Of a stretch of 64,000 bases of DNA, positions 12,017 through 23,952 are shown in pieces. The first letter of the stretch is position 1. Every line of letters begins with the position of its first letter. Source of the stretch: Emydura subglobosa. Its lineage: Eukaryota > Chordata > Testudines > Chelidae. The DNA is taken from the NCBI GenBank assembly GCA_007922225.1, contig ML680088.1, positions 15,321,967 to 15,385,966 of the forward strand. The letters are read 5' to 3'. The notes beneath the pieces are model-generated. The model searched no databases, was not told where the DNA came from, and worked only from the letters and a program-made list of their open reading frames with translations. The position numbers were made by a program, and so were the translations under genes.

Positions 12017-12189
12017 TCAGTGGGCTCTGCCTGGCAGTGGTGTGAACTAAGTGAAGAGAGTGATTTCACAGGAAAGGCAGTTGTGGGTAACTGCAGGTGA
12101 GAGTCAAAGCATCTAGAGAGCCATTTCTATTCAGATAAGTTGACAAAAATATGAACGCTTCCTTGAAAATGATTGAAGAGGCAAAGCAG

Positions 12190-12408
12190 CCTCGTAAATT
12201 ACTGAACTAGTAGCCAGGAGACCTGGGTTCTATTCCTACCACTCACCTTTTTGTGCCTCAGTTTCCCCTCCGTCCCTTGGTATGCCTTGACTATTAAGAC
12301 TGTAAGCTTTCCAGGGCAGGGTCTGTCAGTGTATTAGATGTATCTTCAGCCCTAGTACAATGGGGCCGTGTTCTCAGCTAGGGACTGGAAGCACTACCCT
12401 AATATAGT
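12190..12408 (+). repeat. tRNA-derived/MIR-like SINE with LINE-type tail
   Basis: The order is a B-box-like GACCTGGGTTCTATTCCTAC, then GTGCCTCAGTTTCCCC, then GACTGTAAGCTTTCCAGGGC, then CCCTAGTACAATGGGGCC. This is the order of the ancient amniote SINE family seen also at 23352 and 51070. It is old and diverged, and no intact Pol III promoter is claimed. Confidence 0.7.
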
Positions 12409-14185
12409 TAATCTGAATGATCGGTATCCTCCACCCCACACAAATCCCTTTCCCCCAAACAGGCCTCAGTTCACTACCTGCCGTGTTACCTTCTTAGGGA
12501 AGATCCAGCTCACCTGCTACTTTCCTCCAGCCGTGGGCTCCGGACGACTGCAAGCCCAAGAGTGCAATGAGGTATCGAACCATTCTAAGAGCGCCATTTA
12601 GTCCTAGCATGTCCCACAGTTCCTGTGAATGTGACTGCTCCAGATCTGTGGGCCCCTGCAAAGGTTCCTGTGGTGACAGGGCCACAGAAAATGGATTAGC
12701 TTATTATACAACTGGGTCTTACTGGGGTAGTGGGCTGCTGACACTCGAAAACAAGTCCTGTTTAAACAGGGGAAGTGTGAGGCATCTTGTTGTCTCCCTC
12801 ACTTCCTCCAAGAATTGTTACGGACAGAAAGAAGGCACACTGGATGATAGGAAAGCACAGGAGTCAAGTGGCAACCCTGGTCTGAGGGAGATACAGGAGA
12901 CTTTCACCAGGCTTTCCTGAACCTTCACAAATCGTCAGGTGCTTTGATTCCATGGGAGGATGGGCTATATTTATAGTTAGAGGAAGATTTCCTCTTTTAA
13001 CCAACCTGACTGCGGGCAGACTGCTGACAGCACGAAAAGCTTGGCTCTGAAGAAGAAAGCGGATGTATCACATTCCCTGCGTCCACACACCTGGACCCTC
13101 CAGTTCAATAAAATGTTATAAAAATCGAGAAATTTCATGATAAACACAAATAGATCAATAGCATTAGAGCTGCTCCTAATAGCTGCCTCAGGCTTTTCAT
13201 ACTACACGTTCTAAAATGTCCAGTAGTGAGTAATTAATGACTGAGCCAAGTAATTACTTTCTTGATTTTTCTCAAAACTAGAATTCACTGAAAGAACTTG
13301 GCGCATTCCTTGTGCTACACAGCACATTAATTCAGTAAATGCTGTTAATACAAGTTCAGGCTGCCTTTTAAAAACAACTCTATTCAAAACGAGTTAAGAG
13401 TGCATCTTCCTGGCTCTCTGGGGTAACCCTTTACCTTCTTCATGGCTCCCCACGTTAGAGGAATTGAATCATTTCTCTGCAATGCTTCGTATTGCATCTC
13501 CACCCACCTTGCTAAAATGAGCTTGCTTCTCTTATGCGTATCACAGTAGCCTATAGAGACCACAGCCACATTGTAGACTGTATACACACATAGTCAGAGG
13601 CCATCTTTGACCCAAAGAGTTCCTGGTGTAAGGAAAAGGAAGAGGAGGACAAAACAGTAGAGGCACCGGGCAGAAAGAAGGAAATGGAAGGGAAGGGTAG
13701 GAGAGGAGGCATAGTGATATGGCAGAGAGGATAACAAGAAAGGAGGACAGATTGGAAGGACAGGAGAGACACCTTCTTCCCAAGATAGAAGGGAGTCTTG
13801 TCCACTGAGACAAGGCTGCCATGTCTGGGGGCTACTCCCAGCACCAGTTCAGAGCTCTAGGCGTGGGGACAGGCAGGTCTCCAAGCTAGTTTCAACCTTT
13901 CTGCTCATTACCTTTGATTTCAGTAATGCTACTGGCTGGCAGCTCTGAGGATGGCGTGGCGGCTGCATTGAGTCCCCCCACAACTCTGCTCTCAATCTGT
14001 CTCTACTGATGCACATAGGACCCCAGGGCACAGCTCCACAATGATTAGAGTGACCACACCTGGCTACGATCCAGGGAGGAACACAACGTGTACATGGCAG
14101 AGGAGGCCATTTGCACCACACCTCTGAAGAGGGCAAACTTTTTGCTCTTCATTTGTGGTACTTTTATGACCCCCTCCGCTCGCCC
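12409..14185. other. Unique stretch including an A/T-rich block
   Basis: No gene or repeat was recognised. Positions 13100-13390 are A/T-rich and non-repetitive, with TAATTAATGA (13231) and TAATTAC (13251). Such homeodomain-like words suggest a possible conserved non-coding element, on composition alone. Confidence 0.35.
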
Positions 14186-14189
14186 CTCC

Positions 14190-14400
14190 AATCACCATAG
14201 TAGCTGGGCACCTCACAATCTTTGAGGTATCCTCCCAACCCCCCACCCCCGTGAGGCAGGGCAGTGCTATTCTCCCCGTTGCACAGATAGGGAACTGACT
14301 CAATGACTTGCCTCACCTTGCACAGGAAGCAAGGGGGCAGCAAGGAACCGAACAGCGGTCTCCCAAAATCTAGACTAGTGCCCTAAGCCCAGCACCATCC
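14190..14400 (-). repeat. MIR-like SINE fragment, minus strand
   Basis: On the minus strand the sequence follows the MIR-like order. On the plus strand the remnant reads TGAGGTATCCTCCCAACCCC, TGCACAGATAGGGAACTGAC, GACTTGCCTCACC and GAACCGAACAGC. The copy is strongly diverged. Confidence 0.55.
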
Positions 14401-15367
14401 TTCCTCACCGTCCTCAAGCTGTTTGGAACATGGTACCTGTTACCATGGCCTTTCGACCCATCCCAGATTTAATTCAGCCGTGGCATGAGGTGGTAACAAA
14501 CAGCAGCATGTGTTGGTATGTGTGCATGTGAGAAAGAGAGTAAAAGTCAATAAGCAAATTACTGAAGTAATCCTTCCAGCCTCACCAGTAATTAATTATT
14601 TGTCTCCTGGCCCCCAGGAGCATGGCACAGTAAATCTGGCACAGACCTCCCATATGCATTTTTAATCCCTTCCGGACTGTGCTGAGCAATGAGTGACAAC
14701 AAACCACTCCAGCAAAGGAAGCACCATGTTTCTTTTCTCTCTTCCTATTATCATATTTTTAATTGGCTGGAAATATCCCTTGCTATGTCAAGACAAATCC
14801 TGTTAAGTCGGTGCTTTCAGCCTAGAGCTGAGAAGCCAGGCCCCGTGAGACAAAAGCAGAGGAAATCCATTTGAAAAAAGGAGTTTAACCCGAGTGGAGA
14901 CCCAGTGTGAGAGTGTTGGTGAGTAACGAATGTCCGAATGCGTTTGCTTGTTACATTTCCATTGTGTTCTCTGTTTCAGGAACTCTGAGAACAGTGACGT
15001 GTGACCACTTCTGAGGCTTGAATGCGCGTGAACGATTAAGAGTCACCCATGGAGATGAATCTGCCGACTTAGTCAGACAGAACGTGAGGGAAGAACAGAA
15101 TGATTGCAGCAGAAAGGATATAAAAAGAAAATAAGGTGGCAATAGTCCATCTGGAAGTTCAGAGGCCAGCAGCCGAGCGAGACAGAACCAGAAATGTGGA
15201 GAACAAAGAACCAATACTACAGAGAAATCAATTCTAAGAACATCAGAAGCGGAGGTCAGGGGAGAATTGGTGTGTTGGCTAGGACAACAGGGAGCACTAC
15301 AGGATAAGGAGACTATGGAGAAGCTGAGAGTGAGATTGTGCGAACTTGACTGACATTTTTAAGCATT
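14401..15367. other. Unique-looking stretch
   Basis: No gene was recognised. Positions 14540-14690 are A/T-rich with AGTAATTAATTATTTG and a nearby ATTACTGAAGTAAT palindrome, a possible non-coding conserved block. Confidence 0.35.
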
Positions 15368-15676
15368 AGGGCTGGTTAAACAATTTTCTGCCATGACATT
15401 TTTTATTTTTTGCCCCCCAATGGAAAATGGCATTTGGACAAAATGGAAATTTTCATGAATAAAACTTACAGTTTTGTCAAAAACTTTTGGGGATCTTGTT
15501 AAAAAATAGTTTTATTTTTTGACAATGAACATATGATTTTTCCCCCCAGTATTTTTGGTTTTCAATAAAAAAAATATTGAAAAAATTCTAAGAAAACAAT
15601 CAGTGAAACGGAAATAAAAGTAATTATTGACTGAAAATTTTCCTGGGTGAAAAAATAAATTTCCCAACCAGCCCTT
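15368..15676. mobile_element. A/T-rich fold-back MITE
   Basis: The left end AGGGCTGGTTAAACAATTTTC (from 15368) and the right end AAATTTCCCAACCAGCCCT form terminal inverted repeats. The AGGGCTGGTT core is exact. The interior is A/T-rich with alternating TTTTC/GAAAA words. There is no coding capacity. Flanks read TTA on the left and TTG on the right when the ends are set at GGG, so a 3 bp duplication is possible but unproven. Confidence 0.65.
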
Positions 15677-15839
15677 GTAACATTTACACATGTCATTGAT
15701 GCCAGAGAAGCACAGCCTGGCCCTGCCTGGCTTCCTTCCAGCAGCCTTCACTTTAAAGATGAGGAAGGAAATACTGGCTCACTCGTAGGGGTAAGGGGTA
15801 GGGGCCTATTGCTCCTCTGCTCATGAGATCTCAATTACT

Positions 15840-15966
15840 GGATGCTGGGACTGGACGATCCATTGACAATTGCCCTGTTCTGTTAGCACCTGCCACTGAC
15901 CACCGGCGGAAGAGGACACTGGGCTAGATGGACCATTGGTCTGACCCAGCATGGCTGTTCTTATGG
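15840..15966 (+). mobile_element. CR1 LINE, 3' end fragment
   Basis: It contains CCTGTTCTGTTAGCACCTG, CTGGGCTAGATGGACC, ATTGGTCTGACCCAGCATGG and a terminal TTCTTATG. It matches the 3' UTR of the copies at 980 and 52660. The left boundary is approximate. Confidence 0.85.
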
Positions 15967-16849
15967 CACTCTCAATGGGGTGGGAGCAGAGCAGCTGCCT
16001 AGGCTGCTATTTGAACTCTGATGGATGGGGATGGAGAGAGTCTTTGCTCTGTCTCCACCCTCTCAATGTGTCAGCCAGCACGGCTGAGCAGGACAGAGGC
16101 TCCAAGTCTCACTGTCCCAATGGAGCAGGGTCGACCCAGTTCTGACTCTCTGAGGGGCAGAGGAACCTGGAGAATGCGGGGCAGAGGCATGGGTGGGGGA
16201 GTGAGGGGAGGTTCTGAGACACGGCACATTCTAGGGCTTCCTCCTTGCTCCCTGGCCTCTTCTAGCCTGTCAGCTCCCACTCCCTGCTCCCCAGCTCAGT
16301 CCCAGGCCCCCCACTATTTCCACGCTAGTCCCACCTGCCCCTGTGTCTGCTATGGGCTAGTTTGTATTCCAGCCCAACCTCGGAATTACAGTCCAGTAGG
16401 GTGAAGACTCCTCAACCAGCCTTTCCTAGAAAATGACCTGTGAATGAAAACTGCCCCATTCCTGAGGCCTGGAAGTGAAATCTGGAGCTCCCAAAAGCCA
16501 CCCACATTCAGGTTAAGGAGGAGTAAAGCACTAGGGAAGGGGGAGACATTTAAAACACAAGAAATACATTTGCTCAAGTAGCAAGTAAACATTCAGCACT
16601 TCCCAGATTTTCCCAATGCCTCATGTCTTATTACTGGGATTACTCTGTACCCCAACTCCCCAGGGTGCCGGTAGCGTGCCTGGTGTAACGCATCTCAGAA
16701 GCAAGCCCTGTAGGGACTGCAGCAGCTAGGCCTTGGCCCTCTTGGGTCCCAGTAACCACTCAGGCACAGGGCTCAGGGAAAGGTTTGCACTAGGGCTGTC
16801 AGGGAAGGAGAAGGTTGCACGCACACTAGGTACAGATGCTTAAATAGTT
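15967..16849. other. No feature seen
   Basis: GC-moderate sequence with featureless short open frames. No repeat was recognised. Confidence 0.45.
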
Positions 16850-17985
16850 ATAGTTCTAAGTGTATTCCCGCACCAGCATCAACTCCATGACCACCACAAT
16901 CAATTTCAGCAATGGAAGCCTACAGACAGTGTTACACAGGAAACTCACAGATCACCACACCTACCTTCATTAATCCAGTAACCACCCCAAACACACCAAG
17001 CTATCTGTTATCGACAGCCAGGCATTCAGATACCTCAGCATATGGTCTAAGGAGCAAGTCTGGGATACACACCTCAACATATCTAAAACCGCCTTCACCA
17101 AACAAGGACACACCACCAGAGAAATAGATCACATCACAGAATGGGACCCACCAATACCCCGAGAGAACCTGCTTCAACACAGAAAAAGAAACCTCCAACC
17201 GCACATCCCTAGCTGTCACCTGCCACCCCACACTGGAACCCATACAGGGCATCATCAAACAACTACAATCCAGACTCGACGGGGAATCCCCAATCTCGCC
17301 AAGTTCATCATCAGAAGCAAGCTCCCAATATACCAGGACACACCAACTCAAGGTGGCACCAGACCCTACCAGAACAACAGATGCAAAACTCGCAGACATA
17401 TCTCCATTGCTACAATGATCAATCCCCCTCCGCCCAAACACACCTTTTGAGATCTATGGGTCCCATATGTGCCTATCACAACATGTGCTGCACCTCACCT
17501 AGTGCACTAAATGCCCCAATAACCACTACGATAAAGGACAAAAATATCCCGTCGCCGGAGTGTGCACACTTCTCACAAAGCGATCACCCTATGTCTGACC
17601 TATCGGTCCTCAGCCTCAAAGGAAACCAGCTCAACAGCTTCAAAAAAGGAGCCTGGGAGCTTAAATTCATAGCTTTGCTAGACACTAAAAACCACGGAGA
17701 GCAGGGAGACGCTGGCTTTATGGCTCATTACAACCCTCCATAACCCATACGCCCCATTTTTTTCCTATGACAGCAGAGGTGTTAATGAGCCACTTCACTT
17801 TGAATGGTCTCTTACCATATGTACTAACTACTTACGCTCAACAACGTGCTCCACCTTGTATGTAGCTGTGACACTCTGAGTACCTTGCACAGACCCAGAG
17901 AAGAGCTCTGTGTAACTCAAAAGCTTGCCTCTCTCTCCAGCAGAAGTTGGTCCAATAAAAGATATTCCCTCACCCACCTTGTCAG
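16850..17985 (+). mobile_element. Penelope-like retroelement copy 1 (5'-truncated)
   Basis: This element contains the C-terminal half of a Penelope-like polyprotein followed by a 3' UTR. The UTR includes AATGAGCCACTTCAC, TGCTCCACCTTG, GAGCTCTGTGTAACTC, and TTGGTCCAATAAAAGATATT (17951-17970). The same UTR recurs at 33020-33215, and fragments lie at 5538, 51124 (minus) and 55385. The coding part is broken by stops and frameshifts. The class assignment is from recalled family structure: a C-x2-C linker region, then a GIY-YIG-type endonuclease tail with a conserved His and a DTKNHG-like end. Confidence 0.65.
17080..17743 (+). pseudogene. Penelope-like polyprotein remnant (linker plus endonuclease tail)
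   Basis: Homologous to the protein at 32298-32765. In one frame the linker words IIRSKLP and RCKTRRHIS are visible near 17310-17405. The open frame 17381-17743 carries the end of the protein, HFSQSDHPMSDLSVLSLKG followed by WELKFIALLDTKNHG and GFMAHYNP. That segment corresponds to the C-terminal part of the endonuclease domain, with its H-x3-D-L spacing. The region in between is shifted and damaged, so the GIY-YIG catalytic core is not recognisable. At least two frame changes separate the linker from the tail. Dead copy; RT domain absent. Confidence 0.6.
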
Positions 17986-19254
17986 TTCTAAGTGAGCAAT
18001 AGCGGCTCCTGCATGGGTCCCTGGGGCAGTCCGGTGGAGAGTCGGCTCTCCAGGGCTGGGACCTTGCCCTCTTCCAGCCAGTCTGTACTCCAGCAGCCAG
18101 ATTCAGCTAGTGTCTCTCATTGGGGCCCCTCTGCATTGGCTCCTGGCCCAGCTGCTGCTGCTCCCCCATTAGCCCCACACAGACCTGCCCCAGCTGTAGC
18201 ATTCATCAGTCACAGCCTGTTCCACGTGCAGCTCTGTGCACAGTTCCCCCATTCCTTCCTAGGGCTTCTCTCCAGCTCCCTGCAGCTCCTGCTCCCAAAC
18301 CAGAGCCCAGCCACCTCCAGGTGCAGGTCTCAGCAGCACCTTTCCCCTTACCTGACCCCAGGAAGGGAAGTGCAATGGGCAGGGGGCTGATAGGAAACGT
18401 AAGCTCTGCTTAGGCAGGGGGCTTATGGGAGTTGTAGTGCCCTGCTTTGCAGCTCCATCACACCTCTTTCTAAGCATCCCAGTTTGCAAATGAATCAGTT
18501 ATTTCAAGCTGAAATTGGAGGGGTGGGGGAGAAAACAGGGCTTAGAATTAATGTTGGCACTTAGCCTCAGCTATGGACTCATGACGATCATTGCCTTGTT
18601 AATAAGCCTAAGGAGTAGATAGATGACTTAAGCCATCAGACTCCTGGTTTCATTCACATAGTTCTAGTTACTTAAAGTGGGGAGAAAGAAACTGAAATAC
18701 AGAAAAGCTAAGATACTGTCAATGGGAAGAATTACCTTGCAGCAAAATTTTCCATAAGGTACTGTATGCCAGGTACATTAAGTCTGGAAAAGGAATATGT
18801 TTGTGTTCATAAAATGTCTTCTAGCAGTATCTAGTATAAAATGAAGACTGGGTAAATCTGAGATGTACAAGATTTATGTTAACTCACGCAACAGTTGTTT
18901 AGCAACGGCATTGAATTGTTCTGTTTTCCTAGGGGAGAAGAGGTACCAATTGTTTGCACTGACCTTTTTCTACCATGTTAACTTCCACACCCTTTTATTG
19001 AGATGGGCAGCCCATCTGCTTCTTATAAAAATATTGTACAACTAAAGCTGCACATACCAATGTAAATGAGGAAATGCTGAAAACTCATATTCTGAACTAG
19101 AAGAGATAAAGTGACGGTGTGGCATTGAGCACAGTATAAGCACCTTAGTAGAACAGAACCTTTTACTAGTTGCATCTCACTTCAGAATTGGCAGGAGAGA
19201 GGTATAAAATGCAAACAGCATTCTCATAATGTTTTAAGCATTTAAATTTCTAAT
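17986..19254. other. No feature seen
   Basis: Positions 17990-18420 are GC-rich with frames open on both strands; the rest is ordinary. No repeat or gene was recognised. Confidence 0.4.
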
Positions 19255-19675
19255 TATAGTTGGGTGACATTTTTTGACCAAAATTTTTATTCAGTGAAAA
19301 ATGAAGATTCGGTGACATCAAAACATTTAAGCACTTCATGAATTCATGTTGATTTTGCTGAATTATTTTGTTTGGAAAAACCTGGAAAAAAATCATGAAA
19401 AAACGGAAATATTTCCTTTGGACATTTTCAAAGTGAGACATTTCAGTTTTTCAACCTAGCACAACTTTTTGTTTATAAATTTCTGTTAATTTTTTTTTAA
19501 TGTAAAATGTTCAAAAATGTTCAAAATTCAAACAAAACATTTTGGTTGACCTGAGCAAAAAAAATTTTGACATTTGATTCACTGATCCAAAATGATTCCC
19601 TCCCCTCGATTTTTTGGAATCATCAATTAATCAAAAAAATCATAATCTGCATACCTCTAGTTCTAACACCACTCT
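19255..19675. repeat. A/T-rich fold-back-like repeat
   Basis: The block is dense in words such as GACCAAAATTTTTATTCAG, GAAAAACCTGGAAAAAAATC and ATTTTGGTTGACC, with stretches complementary to each other across the block. It resembles the family at 15368 and 44480. Boundaries are approximate. Confidence 0.45.
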
Positions 19676-20874
19676 TTAGGAGACTTAGGAGGCATAAGTA
19701 GATCTTAAGGTTTTTTGCAAGCAAATGCAAAAATCACCCAAAATGAAACAAAAATGAAAGTGTAAAACAAAACGCTGCTCAGATGTGATCTGAGCGCCCC
19801 ACTGACATGACAGGAGCTTGTGGGCCAAACTTGAGTGAGTGGTGCTGCAATCCCATATATCAAGTTGCAAACCCAGCATGGGGAATTGGGCCCAGACCCC
19901 CAGGAAAGCAGCTCACTTTACAATGCCCACCGCTTCTGGGCCTTCCCTCTCCACCACCAAGGCAGTCTTGCTCTGCAGCATCCTCCAAGACCTTCCAGCC
20001 CTGGGGGCAGGACCCGGTCCCCCACTCCTCAGGGAGAGTTTTTTTTAGTGCTGATGAAAAGTGTTAGGCTGGCAGCTCTGGAGAAGGAAATTCCATGTAT
20101 TGACAGAAGAGAGAGAGAACAGGAATCAGTGCCAGCTTCCCCAGGCCACTTTGCCAATATTACTTAGACCATTCCCTAGAGGAACCAGCGCTAGGAGCAA
20201 GGACCTCTCCATTCCTGTCCCCACCCAGCACCCAGTGTCTCTGCTGAGCATACCCACGGAGTTAACGGGGACAAACCTGAGCTCCTGGAGTCATGTGATT
20301 ATGTGAGAATCTCAGTTTTCATGGAAAAGAAAATAAGTTTCTGGACCTCTAAGTTGCAGAGAAAAGATTAAAATGTGAACCCTGAAGGTTCAAAAACCAG
20401 AAATCCAAGAACAAGAACACCAACTTCCATATGCATTAAAAATCTTATTTTCCAATCCACCATCAGGACTTTTAAATGTTCACGGATGATAATATTGCAA
20501 ATCTGTGAATGTGATTTTGAAATACGCTTCTCATGAACATCTTTGCCAGTAGAATCTCACTACTTGAATGTTCATGGAAAGTGACCAGAGAAAGGGTGGG
20601 AATATGGCTCGAGCAAATTCACTGAACCATTCAGACAAATGTCCTCATGACAGGGTTTAGTCACCAGCTCTGGAAAAGGCTGAGCAATTAGGAGAGTAGC
20701 AGTAAAAGAACAAACATTTGTTTAAACCTTTTGTTTAAACAGAAGAACAGCAATATTGTGTGCCTGTTTTTTAAAATACAGCCATTCCTGTGTCATGGAA
20801 GCAGTGCTCCTGGTTGCAGCATGGAGTGAGATAAGGACCCTGTCAGGCCATTTTAGATTGTTAGTGTTAGACTG
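19676..20874. other. No feature seen
   Basis: No gene or repeat was recognised. A poor direct or inverted TTTGTTTAAAC pair lies near 20720-20740. Confidence 0.45.
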
Positions 20875-21110
20875 TTTATTTGTATTGCAATTGCATATAG
20901 AGTAAGCACAGACCAGGACCTTGTGGTGCTAAGTGCTGTACAAACACAGACCACAAGGACAGTCCTTGCCCAATACAAGCCAAAAGACAACAGATGAATG
21001 CGGCAGACAGATGGGGGAGCACAAGGCAACAATGAGATAATCCTGGTCAGCAGGAAAAAGCTGTGGGCACAGAACTCCAGCTACCTGCCCATTGTTAGAC
21101 ACATTGCTGA
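20875..21110 (+). repeat. L3/MIR-like ancient repeat
   Basis: The order TTTATTTGTATTGCAAT, ACCAGGACCTTGTGGTGCTA, GTGCTGTACAAACACAGACC, GACAGTCCTTGCCC, then ACAACAGATGAATG matches an old amniote CR1/L3-related family. Copies of the same block lie at 40630, 59035 and 60245. Confidence 0.65.
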
Positions 21111-23009
21111 GACCTGTGTGTTTGGAGAGAGATGTTTTTGATGACTCCTAACTCTCCATATGGGGTGCATTTCTAGATCTCCTAAGACTAGAGAAATGTG
21201 CCATACTTTCAAAACATAACGTGGGGTTGTAATCATGTAGCAGCCATTGGCTTGTCTTGGTGAGGACCCCAATCAAATCCTGCACAAGCCTCTGGAAATG
21301 GAGGAAGGGGGTGTTATAGTCCACTGGGGATGGGTGTTAAATTTACATGGAAGGGAGGATCTCCCTCAAAATACAGCCTCAGAAAGTCCTCCCGTCCCTA
21401 CCCATCCTCCACTTGGAAGGTCAGATCTCTCAAAAATCCCTCATTTGGAGGGGCATCATTCTAATCTCATTGCCGTTCCACACGCCTCACTTTACTACTG
21501 AAAATAAGTTAAGTCAGAATCATGAGGTTCTAGAGATAGTCAGTGACACTACAGGGAAGGATCCCACAGCGTTTTAAGTGTCCCGCACGAATAATTTTTG
21601 AGTGTCCCTCGTTTCAAGTCTTCATAAAGTGTTCGAGAGCTACAGTTGGACGTTGGCAGGTTCAGAGGTATAGGAAGTGCAGCCTCAGTAAGGATCTCCT
21701 GAAGCCCCTTCACTCTTGGAAAGCTAGCCTCAACAAAGCTTCCCCGCAAAGTCCGGTGCCTGGGAGAAGCTTTGGTTTGTTCAGAGGGTTGCAGTTGCTA
21801 CTGCGTGTCCTTTAATCCTTCACTCAATCCCTGTCTCAGCCCACTTTATATTTCTTGCTTTATCTGCAGTTTGGCTGGGCAGAAATGGAAACAAGAAAGA
21901 ACGAGACAATGGTGGCTCTAGAACATTTGCCTTCTGGGCTTTGGAGCCTCTGGATTCTACACAGGCAGTATTTACAGTTGTCATAAGTAATCCCAGCACT
22001 TCCTTCCTGAATGGGTTTCCTTCAGCAAGAAGAAGGCCCAATGAGATGATTCCCCTTCCTGTGCTGTCTGGAGGCAAGTGAGAGTCTCCAAAAGCAAGGG
22101 CCAAATACTCAGCTATTGACCTCTCTGGAGCAACACCCATTTGCACCAGCTGTGTATCTAACCTGGCCAATTCCCTCTAGAGGATGAAGCAGAGAACCAG
22201 GAAAAAAAACTTCTGACCTTAGAGGACTTTAAGAGAGGCAGAAAGGGAAAGAGGCAAGAAAGCACTAAAGACGAAAAGAACTGTGCTATGATTCAGCCAA
22301 CAGGTTCTTAGTCCTCTGCTCCTCACACATCCCCATGTTTCATGTAAACAGAGAGAGGAAGCCGGGGAGGGGGGGGGTGTTGAGAAACAACAGTTAACAA
22401 TTAACTTTCCTGATGAATTAATTGCCCACTTTATGTTTGGGAAAGATGTTAGAAATTCATGAGTGTTTAGCTTGGAATGCGAAGCTGGCACTGGTTCCAG
22501 ACATCCCCTCCCCGTGCACAGGGATAATTAATACATTATGGGATAGAACACTCACTGGCACGCAGCAAAAGAGATCTGTTTCGCTTTGCCTTTTTTCCCC
22601 TCCCCAAAGAGACATTTGAAACATACCGGGTAATAAATGGTTCTTGGATGGAAGGGGAGGCATTGTTCTTTTACCATGGAAACATATTCCATCAGTGGGG
22701 CCAGCCAATACTAAGCGAGCCCGGATACCTCACTCAGCAGCTCTTACAAGATCCTCCATGGCAGGGTGGCCTCCAAAGACCCTGCTTCACAATAAACCTT
22801 TGCAAATCAGCACTGGAAATAGAGTCGGGCAAACTGGCTCTTATACAACAAGGACAGCCCTGTCTTCTTCTCAGCCCTTTCACCATGGCAAATCACAGTC
22901 CATCCTTCACACCACTCTGCCGCATTGGGGCAAGGATCCCGTTTCCCTCAGACACATCCCTCTGTGTTCTCACCACCTCAAGAGCCTTTGCTTACCCACT
23001 CTCCTCAGA
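21111..23009. other. No feature seen
   Basis: Almost 1.9 kb of unique-looking sequence with short unrelated open frames. No gene or repeat was recognised. Confidence 0.45.
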
Positions 23010-23161
23010 AACAACTTACCAAGGGTTGTGAGGGTTCAAACCTGGATGGTTTTCTAAAAAGATCTGCCATAGGAATGATTTTGGGGAGGTTCCATGACCT
23101 GTGCTATGCAGGAGGTCAGACTAGATGATCACAATGGTACCTTCGGGCCTTGGAAACTAGG
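23010..23161 (+). mobile_element. CR1 LINE 3' end fragment
   Basis: It reads ACAACTTACCAAGGGTTGTG, GATGGTTTTCTAAAAAGATC, CTATGCAGGAGGTCAGACTA, GATGATCACAATGG, then CTTCGGGCCTTGGAA. This is the same subfamily as 6512-6672, but with the internal segment retained. Confidence 0.8.
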
Positions 23162-23351
23162 ACCTCAGGCTCCCAGACTTTAAGAGTATACACTGGAGGA
23201 TACTGCTTTGAGATGCTTGGCCTGCATGACAGCTGGTTCCCCTAAGTAGCCTGCTAGAGAGAGGAGCCAGACAGCTGTCTTGAACTCCCAAACAGCCATG
23301 ATTTCTTTCTTTGTGTGTACCTGGGAAATATACAAGAGTATCTGAGAACAA

Positions 23352-23562
23352 TGTGGTCCAGTGAATAGAGTGGTGGACCTATGTTCTATCCCTTGCTCTG
23401 CAAGTCACATCCCTTCTTTGTGCCTCTCTTCCTTATCTCTTTTGACTGTATGTTTAACAGCACAGAGTCTGTCTGTTGCTGTTCGTACAGTGCCTAGCAC
23501 AGGAGTGGCTGATATCAGCCAAGACCTCCAGGTGCTACTGTGATATCAATAATAATAATTTG
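23352..23562 (+). repeat. tRNA-derived/MIR-like SINE
   Basis: It begins with a damaged B-box (CTATGTTCTATCCCTTGCTC). It continues with TGTGCCTCTCTTCC, GACTGTATGTTTAACAGCAC, CGTACAGTGCCTAGCACAGG and CTCCAGGTGCTACTGTG, and ends in an AATAATAAT tail at 23550. Same family as 12190-12408 and 51070-51385. Confidence 0.7.
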
Positions 23563-23952
23563 AACCCGTTACTTTGCGTGGTATTCTTGCAGAACAAAAA
23601 CTTGCTGCTAGCAAGTAATTCCAGTGTAGATTGCCAGATCAACGGCAGGCAGGTTTTCATTTACTGCATAAAATCTTTGTTTCAAAATGTTTTCATATCA
23701 TCCAAAATTTTGTAAGTACATCTGTAGTTTAGTATTACCTGGGGGCAATGCTCATCCCTGCCCCCCACATTCTCATTTTCCTTGGTTCCTAGATCAAAAA
23801 CATTTCTTCTTTCTAGTCAATGCCAAATGTTTTCATCCTGAGGGAGCCATCATATTTATGCCTCTCAAGAGCTCGCTGCATTTCACAAGATTTGGTGGGA
23901 CAGTGGCTCCATGATGTACTGTCTTTTACAGTACATCAATCTGGATTCAATT

